A stretch of DNA of 64,000 bases from Selaginella tamariscina (GCA_003024785.1 PUQB01000665.1:1-64000); one strand, 5' to 3'. Shown: positions 45,930-57,545, numbered from the stretch's first letter. Numbers and translations: made by a program. Notes: generated by a model not told the origin, from the sequence alone.

Positions 45930-46842
45930 TTTGCAGATGTAATGAAACAATTGAGAACATGGATTTTCAGCATTGCATGAGGTAAGAGAGGGGTTTGGCG
46001 ACAATTTCTTGTGCCACATGTCAGAATGACAGAGTTCATGCAGGAAATGGATAATAATGCAGCTCAAAACATCGTTACCATGGGGGCCACTTCAGTTTTT
46101 TCATCATCATTTTTATTGGCTTCAGTTCCGAAATCAATTTCTTCAGCATGCAATATCTGAATCTTGTAAGGATGATGTACAATTAAATGATGAAAGGGAT
46201 AGGCAACGAGATAGTGTCAACGGATAAATGTGAAAGGGAGCAAACAAGTGATTTGCAAAGTATTCAAGAGGCAACGCTATCCCATGTTACTCATGCCATA
46301 TTGTGTTGGGGAGATCAATCGCTTAAGGATAATGAAGAACGCACAGATGTTAGTGGTAGACGACTCTCCTCAAAAGACTATGCTCAATCAAAACATTGCT
46401 TGTATTCATCTAATCACTTTCGACCCATATTCTGATACCGATATCATAGATGAGCTAGTGAACTACTTGGATACGTGCTTCAGAAAGAAGAATCTCGAAA
46501 ACTTTTGTGAGCAGTATCCACCGTATCAAACATTTCTTAAAGCTTTTCTTTTTCGTGATTTTGAATTTTATAAAATAAAGGATAGCAACCAGTGCTTTAT
46601 AATATTATTCTTAAGGAACGTCAATTTTTAGATGAGCCTTTATGCAGACCTTCTCTTATCACATCTTATGTATTAACAAGGATGACAACTCCAATTTCAT
46701 TCGTGAGAGTGTTAAGTGGTGGCAACAACATCAAAATATTGACCAAAATGATTCGATTAATCCAGAGAGTGATGATTTAGACAAAATGAGAAGATTTCTC
46801 TGTAAGATAAGAAAAAGTATTTATAAAAAATTAACATGTTGA
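45930..46842 (+). pseudogene. Unidentified ORF cluster in the large element
   Basis: Overlapping open stretches on the plus strand give an interrupted reading. It includes MLVVDDSPQKTMLNQNIACI, YSDTDIIDELVNYLDTCF, QYPPYQTFLKAFLFRDFEFY and NFIRESVKWWQQHQNIDQND, ending with a stop at 46840-46842. The three pieces appear to be one protein of about 250-300 residues with two frameshifts. It lies inside the terminal inverted repeats and downstream of the methyltransferase-like gene, in the same direction. No domain was recognised. Confidence 0.35.
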
Positions 46843-47087
46843 TAAGAAAATAATTTTATTGTAATTATGTTTGATAGTACTTCTTAATTATTGTAAAACT
46901 ATTTTTAAAATAATATAAATATTCTAAGATATTTTAGGAATATTTCTTACTAAGTAAGGTTATTGAAATATTAATTTATTAATTAATTAATATTTAAGGC
47001 TTAATTACATATTAATTAAATGATTAATTAATAATTAAAACTTAAGTATTAATTAGTAATTTATTTTATATTCTCATTTTCACGTAT

Positions 47088-47114
47088 CATGCCCACTTTA
47101 ATTACAACGTGCAT
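47088..47114 (-). repeat. Right terminal inverted repeat
   Basis: This is the 27-bp right end, inverted relative to 33429-33455 (CATGCCCAC to AACGTGCAT). It is followed by the duplicated ATGT target and the resumed spacer of tandem unit 3. Confidence 0.85.
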
Positions 47115-48375
47115 ATGTAAAGTGTGTTTTATTTATTGTTATTAAGTTGAAACATAATTTTTAATTAATTAACATAAAAAAAATTTAAAATTATTTCATT
47201 TAAAAGCTAAAGAATAAGATATTAATTTAACTTGTAAATATAAATAAATAAGCTTTAAATATAAATAGATAAGTCAAGTCTTAAGCACAAGATGTAACAG
47301 TTTAAAGAGAAAATGAAATGGTCATAACCTTAGATTGTAAGGAATATATATGTAGACACACACACATGTGAGGTATCCACAACACTTGCACATTACATCA
47401 CGTGAGGAAAGTGTGTTTCATTATATCTTTGTCATCTATTTTATATTTGTGTAATGTAATTTTTTCAATCATGTGTAACATGTAAAACGTGTTATAAATT
47501 AAAATTATAATTAATTAACACAAAAATGATTTCATACTAAGAGTTTCAAGAAATATATATAATATTTGTAAATATAAATAAATAAATTATAACTATAATA
47601 AATAAGCCAAGTCTTAAGTTATAATTAGAATTATTTCTCACGCTTTTTTTTATTTTTATTAATAGGACCAACTATATAAAACAAGGTTGGTATTGATATA
47701 CATATATAATTTAACATAAAACTTAATAATTTCTATTTCATTTTAAAATTTTAAAACATAAGATTTATAATTTAACTTATGAATACAAATAGATAAGTTA
47801 TGAATAACTCTCCACATGAGTTGGTTTTGCTAATCTTAATTGTTCATTTTGCTAATTTGAATTATATATTTCTATCTGACATATAAACATGTTGCATTTA
47901 TCATGTTATTAAATTAAAATATAATATTAAATTAATTAACATACATAAAAGTTAATTTTTATTTAATTTTAAAATTTTAAAGAAAATATATATAATTTAA
48001 TTTGTAAATATAAACAAATAATTCAAATCCTAAGTTCTCACTATATAAAACAACAAGGTTGTTATTGATAGAAATCATAAAAGTTCATTTATATTAATAA
48101 AATAGAAACAAATTTTTTTATTTTATTTTAAAAATCTAAAGAATAGGACGTACTTTAACTTGAGAATACAAATAGATAAGTTTTGAATAACTTTCCACAT
48201 GCATTCATTCATGTAAATTGAATTATAGATCTCTTTGAGCACCTTTAACATGTAAAACATGTTTTATTTATCTTGTTATTAATTTAAAATATAATTTAAA
48301 TTAATTAACATAAAAGTTAAACTTTTTAATAAATTTTCATTTAAAAGTTAATTTAACTTGTAAATATAACTAGAT
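47115..48375. repeat. Tandem unit 3 spacer, right part
   Basis: This resumes the AT-rich spacer exactly where it was broken at 33428 (AAAGTGTGTTTTATT after the duplicated ATGT) and follows the spacers of units 1 and 2 to about 48375 (AACTAGATAAGCT). There it breaks into decayed gypsy sequence. A full fourth unit therefore does not follow directly. Confidence 0.85.
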
Positions 48376-48379
48376 AAGC

Positions 48380-49075
48380 TGATTATAACATGTTATGGAA
48401 TTCCGAATGTAATAATTAGTGATAGATGAAAACATTTTATTAATGAAATAATTCAAACACTTATGGAGGAGTTTATTATAAAACATAAGAAATCTACATC
48501 TTATTATCTTCAATGAAATGGACAAGCTAAATTCATAAATAGTCCTTAAGAATGTCTTAAGAAAAGTGATTCAGGAAAATAAAAAAGACTGGGATGAAAA
48601 ACTTTCTGAAGTCTTATGGGCTTATAGGACAACTTATAAAGTTGTGAGATGAATGACACCTTTTAAGTTAGCTTATGGACTTGAGGTAATAACTCATGTG
48701 GAGTACATTATACCATCTTTAAGGATTGTGGTAAAGCATAATTTGGGAAAAAAGGAATCCTTGTAAAGTAGGCTACAAGAACTGAAAAAAAACTTGATGA
48801 GATAAGGCTATATGCCTTATGGATTGTGCAAGCAATCCAAAAAAAAAAAAGGAAAGCTTGATATAATAAGAAAAGGAAGAAGTGATATATAGGACGGTGA
48901 TTTGGTCATGTGGTATAGGGGAAGTGTGAAATAAATTAAAGATGAAATGGTTAACCCCATTTAGAGTTAAAGAAATAAATGAAGAAGGGGTTGTGCTTAT
49001 GAAAACCCTAAAAGGAGACATTATGCAGGAAAGGGTAAATATTAATAAATTAAGAAAATATGAAGTATCATTTAT
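48380..49075 (+). pseudogene. Decayed gypsy integrase fragment (different lineage)
   Basis: A reading through stops gives GIPNVIISDR, NEIIQTLMEEFIIKHKKSTS, a NGQAKFIN-like segment and a LWAYRTT-like segment. These are hallmarks of the gypsy integrase core. At 48942-49070 an open stretch, MKWLTPFRVKEINEEGVVLM then KTLKGDIMQERVNINKLRKY, resembles the post-integrase C-terminal domain of such elements. It differs in sequence from the relics at 1-4114 and 51270-54635, so it is another family. Confidence 0.65.
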
Positions 49076-49109
49076 AAATGTTGAGGCATATTTTAATTTA
49101 ATATGGAAG

Positions 49110-51245
49110 TATGTTCTATGTCCAAATCTATGGTTTGCAGTGGCTATGGCGGGGAAAGAACACGTTGGTGGTGAAGAATTGCCAATCCTTGCATAAGGCA
49201 GCAAAGAATCTAGCATGTGAGCATTTCACAATCATGGTGATGGGGTGGGAGATAGGCCCAAACCTTGCAAAAGCCTTGAAGGAGTTTGGGTTGGATTCAT
49301 ATGCCAATGTGTTAGGACATGTAAATCCTGACGCGCTTCAATGTTATCAATTTCGTGATGATGGTAGAGACGCTAGAGGAGCATGGAGACAAATTTTTGG
49401 CATATATAGAGGGTAGGAAGATGATCATCAATGAGTAGGTGATCCCAAAGGTGTTTCAGTTGCCATTGGAAAGGGAGTGCTAGAGAATAACAAAAAGAAC
49501 TTGGATCTATAATTAAAGGAAGGCTGCTAGTATAATAGTAAGCATGGCTTGTGATTGGTTGATTTGCAAGAGGAAGTAGAGCTTTTAATTAATTTCCTTG
49601 TAAACTCTTTTGAGTTTTGTCTTTCCTCTAGTACAACATCAAAGACAACAATGTCTTTATAGGAGGCATTGGAGGGAGGAAAGTGTTTAGGAGTGGTGAG
49701 GTATCTCCTAAGGAAACTAGGAAGTACATCTTCTCCACGCAAGAGAAGGAAATAAAGAGGAAGGAGTCTCCAATGATAGCTCTTGCGTGGATACAACCAT
49801 TGGTAAACCACATAATGGATTTTGGAGAGGAGGTGGATGAGGTGGAGTATGTCAGTAAGTTGCAGAAGGCACTTACTTTATAGGAAAAGTCGGAAGGAAA
49901 ACATGTTCATGAGGGAACCGGTGGTAGTAAGTGGCAGGACAGTGCTAGTAAGACTACTAAAATGCCATCATCAAAGAAGCAAAAGACTTCTCAGCTTATG
50001 CCTATGAGAAGGTCGGTGAGGAGAGGTAAGAAAAAGCTGGTTGTGGAGAGTATTTATGTGGATGATGAGGCTTCAAAAGGTGCGGAAGATGAAGAAGAGG
50101 AAGAGCATTTGGAAAAGGCCTTGGCCGTGAAGCTGCTTATGATGAGGGAGTCATGCAAGGAAACAAGAAATCCAGTGCATAAGACTTTGGAGGAACTAGG
50201 TGGTGGGAAGCCGTGTGAGCTGGTACTAGGAAGCCATGAGGAACAGACAGATGGTAGGATGCAAAAACATCTGTAGCAGGAACCACAAAGGAAACTGGAG
50301 GACTAGTCAGATGAGGTGTCACAACATGCACCAGAACTGCAAGAGACACTGCGAGAGAAGTTGCCAAGAAACAATGGAGAAGCTTGTGGAGCAGGTGCCA
50401 CATCAGTTAGGTCATCAACAAGAGATGATTCTTAAGGATATTCCCCCAGAAACAGCTTTATTGCAGTTGCCTCTCACCAAGGAACTCATTCACCAATGGG
50501 GCATGTTTCAGTAATAAGGCATCCATGGTTCAATTGGGGAGCTACATGGTACTCATCACAAGGACGAGGTATGTATGCGCAGGGAGGTTATCTTATGCAG
50601 TAGACATGTGTAGCAGCAAATCAGTGCTTTGAATTTGGAGTTGAGGAAATTCCAATGGAGTATATGGAGCCATGGGTGTCCATGGAGAGTGGCAAGCATC
50701 GGAAGCCTTTTTGACAGAAGGAAGTGTCAATAGGAGTTGAAGTTTAGTTGGCGCAGGCTTTGTCACAAATGCAACAGGAAATACTAGACAAGTTGGCTAA
50801 GGGGAGGTTTGCAACGCAAGATGTACCACATCTAGCTTCTTCATTGTACAACCAATTTGTGAACATGGGATACACGGTGAAGGATAGGGCAGACATCATG
50901 AGGCTTATTACAAAAGTGGTGGATGCAATGATAATGCCAAAGATGTAGGCAACGATTAGCAAGACGGGAGTACGACTAATGAAGGTGAGGACTCCTAATC
51001 CATCGATTCCAGAAGGTAAGCCTATGACTATAGTTGAACCCATGCCAATGGCTATGAAGATTACAAAGACTCATGAGGAACTCTGTCAGGGAGGAGCACT
51101 CCTAATAGTCTTAGGAGAGGAACTTCAGTGACTACAAATGGAGAATCAGAGTCTTCGTCTGCAAATGGCTTCCATGGCACATGAAACAAAGAAGGATATA
51201 GAACTAATATAAGGATACACTTTGACTGGGAAACGTATTATGTGT
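49110..51245 (+). other. Unidentified plus-strand coding-like region
   Basis: A run of open stretches has moderate GC. They include ALKEFGLDSYANVLGHVNPD (49240-49340), EVSPKETRKYIFSTQEKEIK then PMIALAWIQPLVNHIMDFGE (49700-49830), a basic and acidic stretch RRSVRRGKKKLVVES..EDEEEEEHLEKA (49990-50120), and LAQALSQMQQEILDKLAKGR to VKDRADIMRLITKVVDA (50748-50930). Stops separate them. The composition suggests one large decayed gene or a gag-like region of a retroelement. I do not recognise the family. Confidence 0.35.
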
Positions 51246-52197
51246 TCTGAATAGTGATTTTTGCTCACATGAAAGTTTATCCATATTAACAATTCTATTA
51301 AATCAAATACCACCAAATCAAATGGACGAGAAACTGCAATTGACTCTATCTCTGAATGCATTCAAACATTTTAAATTGTAGACATACACTTATTTAGAGA
51401 TTTGACTTATGAATCACATCTTCTCACAACTCTGGTTAATAAAAAGATCTACATAGCTTCTCAATCACATCACGATGTCCCATGTGTCCACCAAGAATAA
51501 GAGAGTTATGGTAAGTGTGAGGAAGCATGAAACAAAGATCGAAGGCACCACTAACCGCAAATGATCACTCAAATCAGTCTTCACACAATAAAGAAAGTCA
51601 TCTTGAAGGCGATATTATGAATGTAAGTGCCTGAAAGGCAAGTTATCAGCAAGCGATGTAAGATTCTCAAACGCATCATGAAGCTTTTGAATCCATGGCT
51701 CAACCTTTTGAACTTCTTGAACCTCATCCAAGGAAGACAAATTTAACTCTACACCTTATGAACATTGAATGTCAAACACAACAACTGTTGATGGTATCAA
51801 ATCCTCGTCTAAAAAATTCATTAATGTTGGAACAACTAGCTCTTGAGGAACAGAAGATGAGAGAGAAGTGGAAGAGGAGCTCGAGAAAGAGCGTTAGCAT
51901 CAACCATGAAACTCCAAGGGCGATGAACAACTTCAAAGTCATAAATTTAAAGCTTCAAGGCCCATCAAGCAATATGGCCAACCAAGTTTTTTTGCTTCAA
52001 CAACAAAGTGATTGTAGCATGATCACCTTCCAACAACGTTTAAGAATCATACAAGTAGGTATGGAGCTTTTTAAAACACCAAGCCGTTGCTAGATACTCC
52101 TTCTCTGTCATGGAGTAGTTCACCTCTATTGGTTATAACATACGACTAATGTATACAATGGGATGTTGTTGACCAAGCACACTTATACTTTTTTGCA

Positions 52198-53130
52198 TCA
52201 ACATGCCCCAAGACCAATGTTAAAAGCATCCACGTGCAAGATGAAGGAACGAGTGTAATTGAGGTATGCCAAAATTGGAGGATTCGTCAACAACTTCTTA
52301 AGACTTACAAACGCCTGTTCACGATCCTTATACCAAACAAGAGATGATGTTGACGACTTTAACAATGCAATATGATCTGAAAGATAATTCACAAAATGAC
52401 CAAGATATTGTACCTTGCTAAGAAAGTGTTGCACATCGTTCACACACTTTAGCGTAAGGAACTTCAAAACTGCAACAAGTTTGTCAAGATTGACTCACAA
52501 ATCTTCATGGGAAATGTGATAGCTATGATAAGTGGTGTCCTTGGATCTAAACACACACTTAGACCGCTTCAGTTTTAAACCAATTTCCTATAGCCAATCC
52601 AAAACTTTGCGTACATCATAGACATGCTCTTCCCATGTTCCTTCTGAGTGGATTAAACATCGTCGATGAAATTAGCAGTCACCTCCAACATATTATAAAA
52701 AACCTTGTTCATCATATGCTGAAAAGTTACTAGAGCATGCTCAAATCAAAAGGTATCACCAAGAACTCATACAAGCCAAATGGTGTCCAAAAAGTGGTCT
52801 TGAAAATGTTTATGTCAACCATCGAAACTTGCTAATATATTTAACTTGGTGAACCAACGGCTCCAACCTAGTCGATCTAGAAGATCTGTAGTATGAAAAA
52901 GTGGGTAACATCTGAAATAGTCACATTATTTAACGGGCAATAGTCAATGCAAAATTAAGTGCTCCCATCTAGCTTTATCATAAGATGAGGTTCACATGCC
53001 CAAGAACTTTGAGACTTCTGGATGACACCCTTTTTAACATCTCCTTAACATTTACCTGCATAATCTTGAGCTTCTTCGGTGATCAATGCTGAACAGGTAC
53101 CTTGATCGACTTAGCATCTCTAATTCGAAT
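52198..53130 (-). pseudogene. gypsy reverse transcriptase and connection/RNase H, broken
   Basis: The open stretch 52198-52467 reads KCVNDVQHFLSKVQYLGHFV, then KLLTNPPILAYLNYTRSF and ILHVDAFNIGLG, which matches the connection and RNase H start of the left element. Upstream (52640-53130) reverse transcriptase motifs such as FGLYEFLVIPF are visible between stops. It is not functional. Confidence 0.75.
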
Positions 53131-53426
53131 AGGGTGACATGTTGTAATTTTGGTTCCAAATGATAAGTCAAAGTCAAAGAGATTAGCATATTCCTTCTTG
53201 AGTTAATCAACGACTTCATTAAAAGGATCCAAATAGGGAATGGAAGAGAACAATAAGAAGTAAGGGTGAAACAAAAGTGATAAAAGCAAAGGTAAAAACA
53301 GATGGATGAAGTGAAATATAAGTAAGAGGAATAAAAGAAATATGAGAGAGAGTCAAATAAGGAGGAGACTTTTCAAAGTCATACTTGACATGATTACAAG
53401 TCAACCAATCCATACTCAAAATAAGG

Positions 53427-53750
53427 TTACAACACCACCTGCAAAGATTGAAGCTCAAGCTCACGATTGTTCACACGAAGAATGATGTTAATCTCATCCC
53501 ACGAACAAACATGCATGTGTCTATTGCCATAAAGAATAAAGATTGGTTCTACCGCACAGTGCAAATTAAGATTGCAATGTGTAACAACAGATTGTGGAAT
53601 AGAAGCCAAACTCGAACCTGTATCAACCAACACTAAAAAGAAAGTAGAATGTGTCGTGTTATTAAATTGAATTTGAAAAGTAAAGACCGAATGAATTGGT
53701 GCCAAGTGAACCCCTTGATGATACTCCCAAAAGAAAAACGGAGGGGTCAC
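53427..53750 (-). pseudogene. gypsy aspartic protease fragment with intact DTG motif
   Basis: A 107-codon open frame reads FFLVLVDTGSSLASIPQSVV. It contains the retropepsin catalytic triad Asp-Thr-Gly followed by Ser-Ser, in the hydrophobic setting usual for gypsy proteases. It lies between the gag-like frame (53898-54233) and reverse transcriptase. Confidence 0.75.
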
Positions 53751-53897
53751 TAACTAATACGCATGAGGACCTTCCTCTACTCATGCGATTCTTCGTTTCT
53801 TAAAAGATCCATTACATCAAGACCTTCCACTACATTGGCGCCTGGAAGATGCCAATCGGGTTAACATCGACATCACCAATACATGTGTCCAACCTCA

Positions 53898-54233
53898 TCA
53901 CATGCCCAACAATGGATTACGCATCCATGTCCACGACCCCAACCTTGTGCTGGTTGGTACACGAGTAGCAATAGCATCAACCTCCATCAAAGTAGGACCA
54001 TCCCTAACATAAAGTGGAACTAGAGAACGTGAAGCTGCAAGTGGGAGAGGCAATCTCTTATACCGTTGTGCCAGGTGCAGAACATCGTCAAGAGTCACTA
54101 GAGTCAGTGCATGGATAAGCCCCACAAGGTTTTGACAAAGTGTTGGCCACAACATACTTAACTTTATGCACTTCAACATGTTAAGCTTTGCATGCAGCAA
54201 AAGGTTTTGAAAGTAAACACCAAACTGCATCAC
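53898..54233 (-). pseudogene. gypsy gag-like fragment
   Basis: This 111-codon open frame (KLSMLWPTLCQNLVGLIHAL, then DVLHLAQRYKRLPLPLAASR) is clearly related to the frame at 243-461 of the left element. It continues into a segment before a DTG-type protease frame, as expected for gag-pol order. Confidence 0.65.
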
Positions 54234-55223
54234 TGACTCAAATAGCTCTTGACAAATACGATGAAACTATTAAAAGGCATTGTCACGATTGTTAACACAC
54301 TTGAAGATTGCTAAAAGAACTTCAATCCCCATTAGTTGTTGCGTCTAAATCATTCTATCATTACAACATATCCCTTGAAGACAAGTAGGAAACTCACACA
54401 AATATTGAACATCGTCCCATAAATGATATGTGGCGATATGGAACAAATCAAGATAATGAAAAAGTTAAATTTAAAAAAATAAGGAAGAAACATAAATCTG
54501 AACACTCCGTAAGAACACTTAGAGGTGCCCCTCATTTCCACTAATGTGAAAGCTCTAAATATAAAAAATGTCTACATCGTATTGACTTAGAACCTTAAGT
54601 TCAGATTGAAACCAATACCGCCGATATCAAACCCCCACTATGTTAATAATAATATGTGTGAATGCAGCGGTACACATGTATATTACACGTGCAATTTAAA
54701 AATTGTATTTAAATTTTTTATAGTTATGGTATATAACTCCATAAATATTGCAGTATAATATGGTTTTAAATTTTTTATAACATTTACATATTAATAATAC
54801 TGATAATTTAGTAATGATCACTTAATAAATTCATTTGGTATAATTAAATAAATTAATTATTGTAATTTAAAGATCAAACCACAACGAAGTTTTAAATTTT
54901 ATTTTAAAACGTAAATTTAAATAGAACGGGTTTTAAGTTTTAATCCCTGTTTTTTAGGGCTGAAGGTTTAGTTAGCTATGGAGTGATTGATGGGGTAGCT
55001 CGGCGGCATTCTCGAATTCAGGTGTGTACATGTCTCTGCGACTATGCGTGCGTGTGTGTGTATATATGTATGTTTATTTCTATATAAATTTTGGATTTTT
55101 ATTGAGAACACTGATATATGCGTGTGATGCGTGTATATTTCCTAATATAAATATCTACAAAAATGAGTGTATATATGTGCGATCTATATATTTTATTTTA
55201 TTTTATTTCAGATATTTACAAAA

Positions 55224-55801
55224 ATGAAAGTTTCATGGCTTGCTATCAGTCTCTCTATTGCTCTTCTCGCAGCTGCATATACAAATTGGGGCCTGACTTC
55301 TTTCACATTTCTAGCTATTTTTTATGTTCCAGTATGAAGGACGAGGTAAATACATTAGACTATATACATATATAATGTATATTAAATTTATAAGTTTAAG
55401 CTATTTAATATACTACGAGTAACGTTTCTAGCTATTTTCTTAATTTCAGTATGACGTTTGATCATATATATATATATATATAATATTATATATATAATAT
55501 ATATATAATATATGTAAAACTCCTGTTAACGTTTATAAGTTCAATACTAGCTACAATGTTCATTATATATATAATGTGTGTAAAACACACATATTGTATA
55601 TCATTTGACGATATCCAATATATATTTTAGATAAATTTATGCAAAAGTACATATATTAGAGAGAGAGGGAATAACGGTTTTGATATATATTGAAGATAAG
55701 TATATGTAAAGGTATATCTATTCAATATTTTTATAACTTATAATATAATATATAATAAATTCTAAATACATACATTAGAACTTGAATATATATATATATA
55801 T

Positions 55802-55841
<40 letters not shown>

Positions 55842-56442
55842 TGTATAAGTATATTGAAAGCTTATAGTTTCAGATACACTTATAACTATATCATTTAACT
55901 TAGAACTTAAGCTTTATATAAAAAATCCACGATCACTCACTGGTATATAATATATTAACTGATGCTACAGTTTTAAGTATAGAGTTACATGGTATAATGT
56001 ATCTATACTTGTAAGGTTTATTATGTTAATAGGATATAAAGTTTCATGTTACTGAAACGTATATATACATTTGTAATGAATATAATTAAAGTGCTTAATA
56101 CTGTTTATCTGCAACAGTTCAATCTGGCAAACCATGGTCATCATTGGGATTATTAGCAGTTTCATTATGTGCATCAGTACTGGGTTGTATCATTATAATT
56201 TTATCGACTATTACACGTGAAGATTCTCGAATCTGGGAATCTTCGTTTTTGAAAATTGCGGGACTTCCCAGGTATAATAGAATCTACACTATAAACATAT
56301 AAATTATACGCCATATATGTAAATATACGTAACACATTTAAAAGACATACATATCTCTACATACGAATGTTTATATAACGTATGTACAGACGTATGTATG
56401 TGTATAAATAAACATACACAGCAATATTAAGTATCTTCTTAA

Positions 56443-56480
<38 letters not shown>

Positions 56481-56610
56481 TTATTTTGCAGATTAAATCC
56501 TTTAAAAGATATTGGTGAAGTTATTTTCTTTTTTGTACCAAAAGTTGCGGTTTCTTTAGTTTCTGTATATGGATTATGTTGTCAAAGATGGAGAGAGTTC
56601 GGTTCTCTAG
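55224..56610 (+). pseudogene. Piezo-type mechanosensitive channel N-terminal fragment (tentative)
   Basis: Three spliced parts: 55224-55345 (MKVSWLAISLSIALLAAAYT then NWGLTSFTFLAIFY), 56118-56271 (WSSLGLLAVSLCASVLGCII, then EDSRIWESSFLKIAGLP), and 56492-56610 (LNPLKDIGEVIFFFVPKVAV, then SLVSVYGLCCQRWREFG). Acceptors and donors fit GT-AG. The opening LLAAA..NW.L.S pattern followed by several hydrophobic segments and a short W...(I/A)G segment resembles the N-terminus of plant Piezo channels. A 1-bp shift at the end of the first part gives a stop; read in the other frame it continues QYEGR. Only the first membrane blades would be encoded. A leader exon may end at about 55020 (AATTCAG, then GTGTGT). 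Confidence 0.45.
55791..55841. repeat. (TA)n-(GA)n microsatellite
   Basis: A TA run passes directly into about 18 GA units in an intron of the Piezo-like fragment. Other TA runs lie at 38737-38762, 55463-55485, 56446-56478 and 60586-60622. Confidence 0.9.
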
Positions 56611-56803
56611 GTATATACAACAATTAAAGCTAGTTATAACTTTTACCTCTCCTCTTTGCACATACGTATATACATTATGTATACATATAGACATGCGTGA
56701 ATGTATGCATATACACATATAGCATTGATACACATAGATATATCGATGTTGATCGTATAGTAATAATTTATTTGTACATATATGTTATAATATATATACT
56801 GTT

Positions 56804-57195
56804 GTTCTGTTGGGAGCCGCTTCCTTTCTGGGTGGTTCAATGCGGATGACGGTTTCACTTTGTGTAATCATGGTCGAAATTACGAACAACTTGCAATTGT
56901 TGCCATTGCTCATGTTGGTCCTTCTCATATCGAAGGTGTGTGTGTGCGTGTTCGTGCGTGTTTTACACGTATAATCCTTGATACATATAATAATCATATA
57001 TACATATATATCTATATACAATATTGTTCTATCCCCCTCCCCCCCCCATCTTTCTCGCACATTTATTGATATACATATATTCACATTGCAGGCTGTTGGG
57101 GATGCATTTAATCAAGGATTTTATGAACAGCAAGCATACTTGAGAGGAATTCAAAAATACTGGGGATAATTACTCGCAAAGACCTACTGCCAGAG
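56804..57195 (+). pseudogene. CLC-type chloride channel/antiporter fragment
   Basis: Part one (about 56804-56935) reads LGAASFLGGSMRMTVSLCVI then MVEITNNLQLLPLLMLVLLI. This is the strongly conserved CLC membrane segment with the R-M-T-V-S motif and the TNN-x-LLP turn. Donor GTGTGT follows ATCGAAG. Part two (57092-57195, acceptor GCAG) reads AVGDAFNQGFYEQQAYLRGI, the segment after the last helix, then runs into a stop (KYWG then TAA). The frame after this stop resembles the RP-T-AR region, which suggests a 1-bp frameshift. The selectivity-filter region and CBS domains are absent. The lack of a good acceptor before part one suggests a captured fragment. Confidence 0.75.
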
Positions 57196-57234
57196 GTGCG
57201 TCTCTCTCTCTCACACACACACAGGCGCCTGTGT

Positions 57235-57545
57235 ATCTTCCTATGCTCGGAATATTCTGGCCGTTCCTATGCATATACCCTCAGCATATTCTGTGCCGTG
57301 TGGAGAATATCCTTTTTAGTGCATGGGAATATTCTTTAGGTCTTTCCATGCATTTTTAAACTCTTAAATCCCACATGCATGGGATTTTGCGGGATGGCCT
57401 GTATAAATAGGGATTCATGAGCATGGATTAGTGCCTGAGCAGGGAAGACTGGTGATTGATCCAGTGTATTTGAACTAAAACTTGGATAACATATGGGAGT
57501 TAAACATTAACATAGACATAACCGGACTGGCTTCCCCTGCATCCT
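57235..57545. other. Promoter- or LTR-like unit with TATA box inside the duplicated arm
   Basis: This moderately GC-rich stretch contains the dyad ATATTCTGG/CCGTTCCTATGC, a TATA motif in GCCTGTATAAATAGGG (about 57398-57413), and a leader-like sequence to CCCCTGCATCC (57543). The inverted counterpart is at 5335-5640. It resembles the U3-TATA-R part of a small LTR or a class II promoter, but no matching second LTR was found. Confidence 0.3.

Larger units (their letters stand above)
33429..47114. mobile_element. 13.7 kb DNA transposon-like insertion with 27-bp TIRs, candidate new type
   Basis: The ends form inverted repeats: ATGCAAGTTGTAACTAAA and on to GGGCATG at the left, and the reverse complement of ATGCACGTTGTAATTAAA to GGGCATG at the right (24 of 27 identical). 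The insertion splits tandem unit 3 exactly within ATGT, which is duplicated (33425-33428 and 47115-47118). Unoccupied versions of the site occur at 24900, 29141 and, inverted, 59535. Cargo: a DUF7869-like gene (minus), two palindrome arrays, a methyltransferase-like gene (plus) and an unknown ORF cluster (plus). The genes are frameshifted in this copy, so it may be an old or poorly sequenced member. Confidence 0.8.
51270..54635 (-). mobile_element. Decayed Ty3/gypsy element, minus strand, 3'-truncated
   Basis: Same family as 1-4114 but inverted and diverged. From right to left it holds gag, protease, reverse transcriptase, connection/RNase H, and the start of integrase. The integrase zinc-binding part, LILGGHMGHRD-like, is at about 51440-51540. 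The element stops near 51270, so most of the integrase and the 3' LTR are missing. A TTGATATCGGCGG sequence at about 54618-54630 (minus strand) could be a decayed primer-binding site. No intact LTR was identified. Confidence 0.8.

Noticed and set aside
33429-47114. Helitron, MULE or CACTA identity for the large insertion
   Set aside because: There is no Rep/helicase, no TC...CTRR ends with hairpin, no CACTA terminus, and no 9-bp or 3-bp duplication. The ends and 4-bp duplication do not fit these classes.
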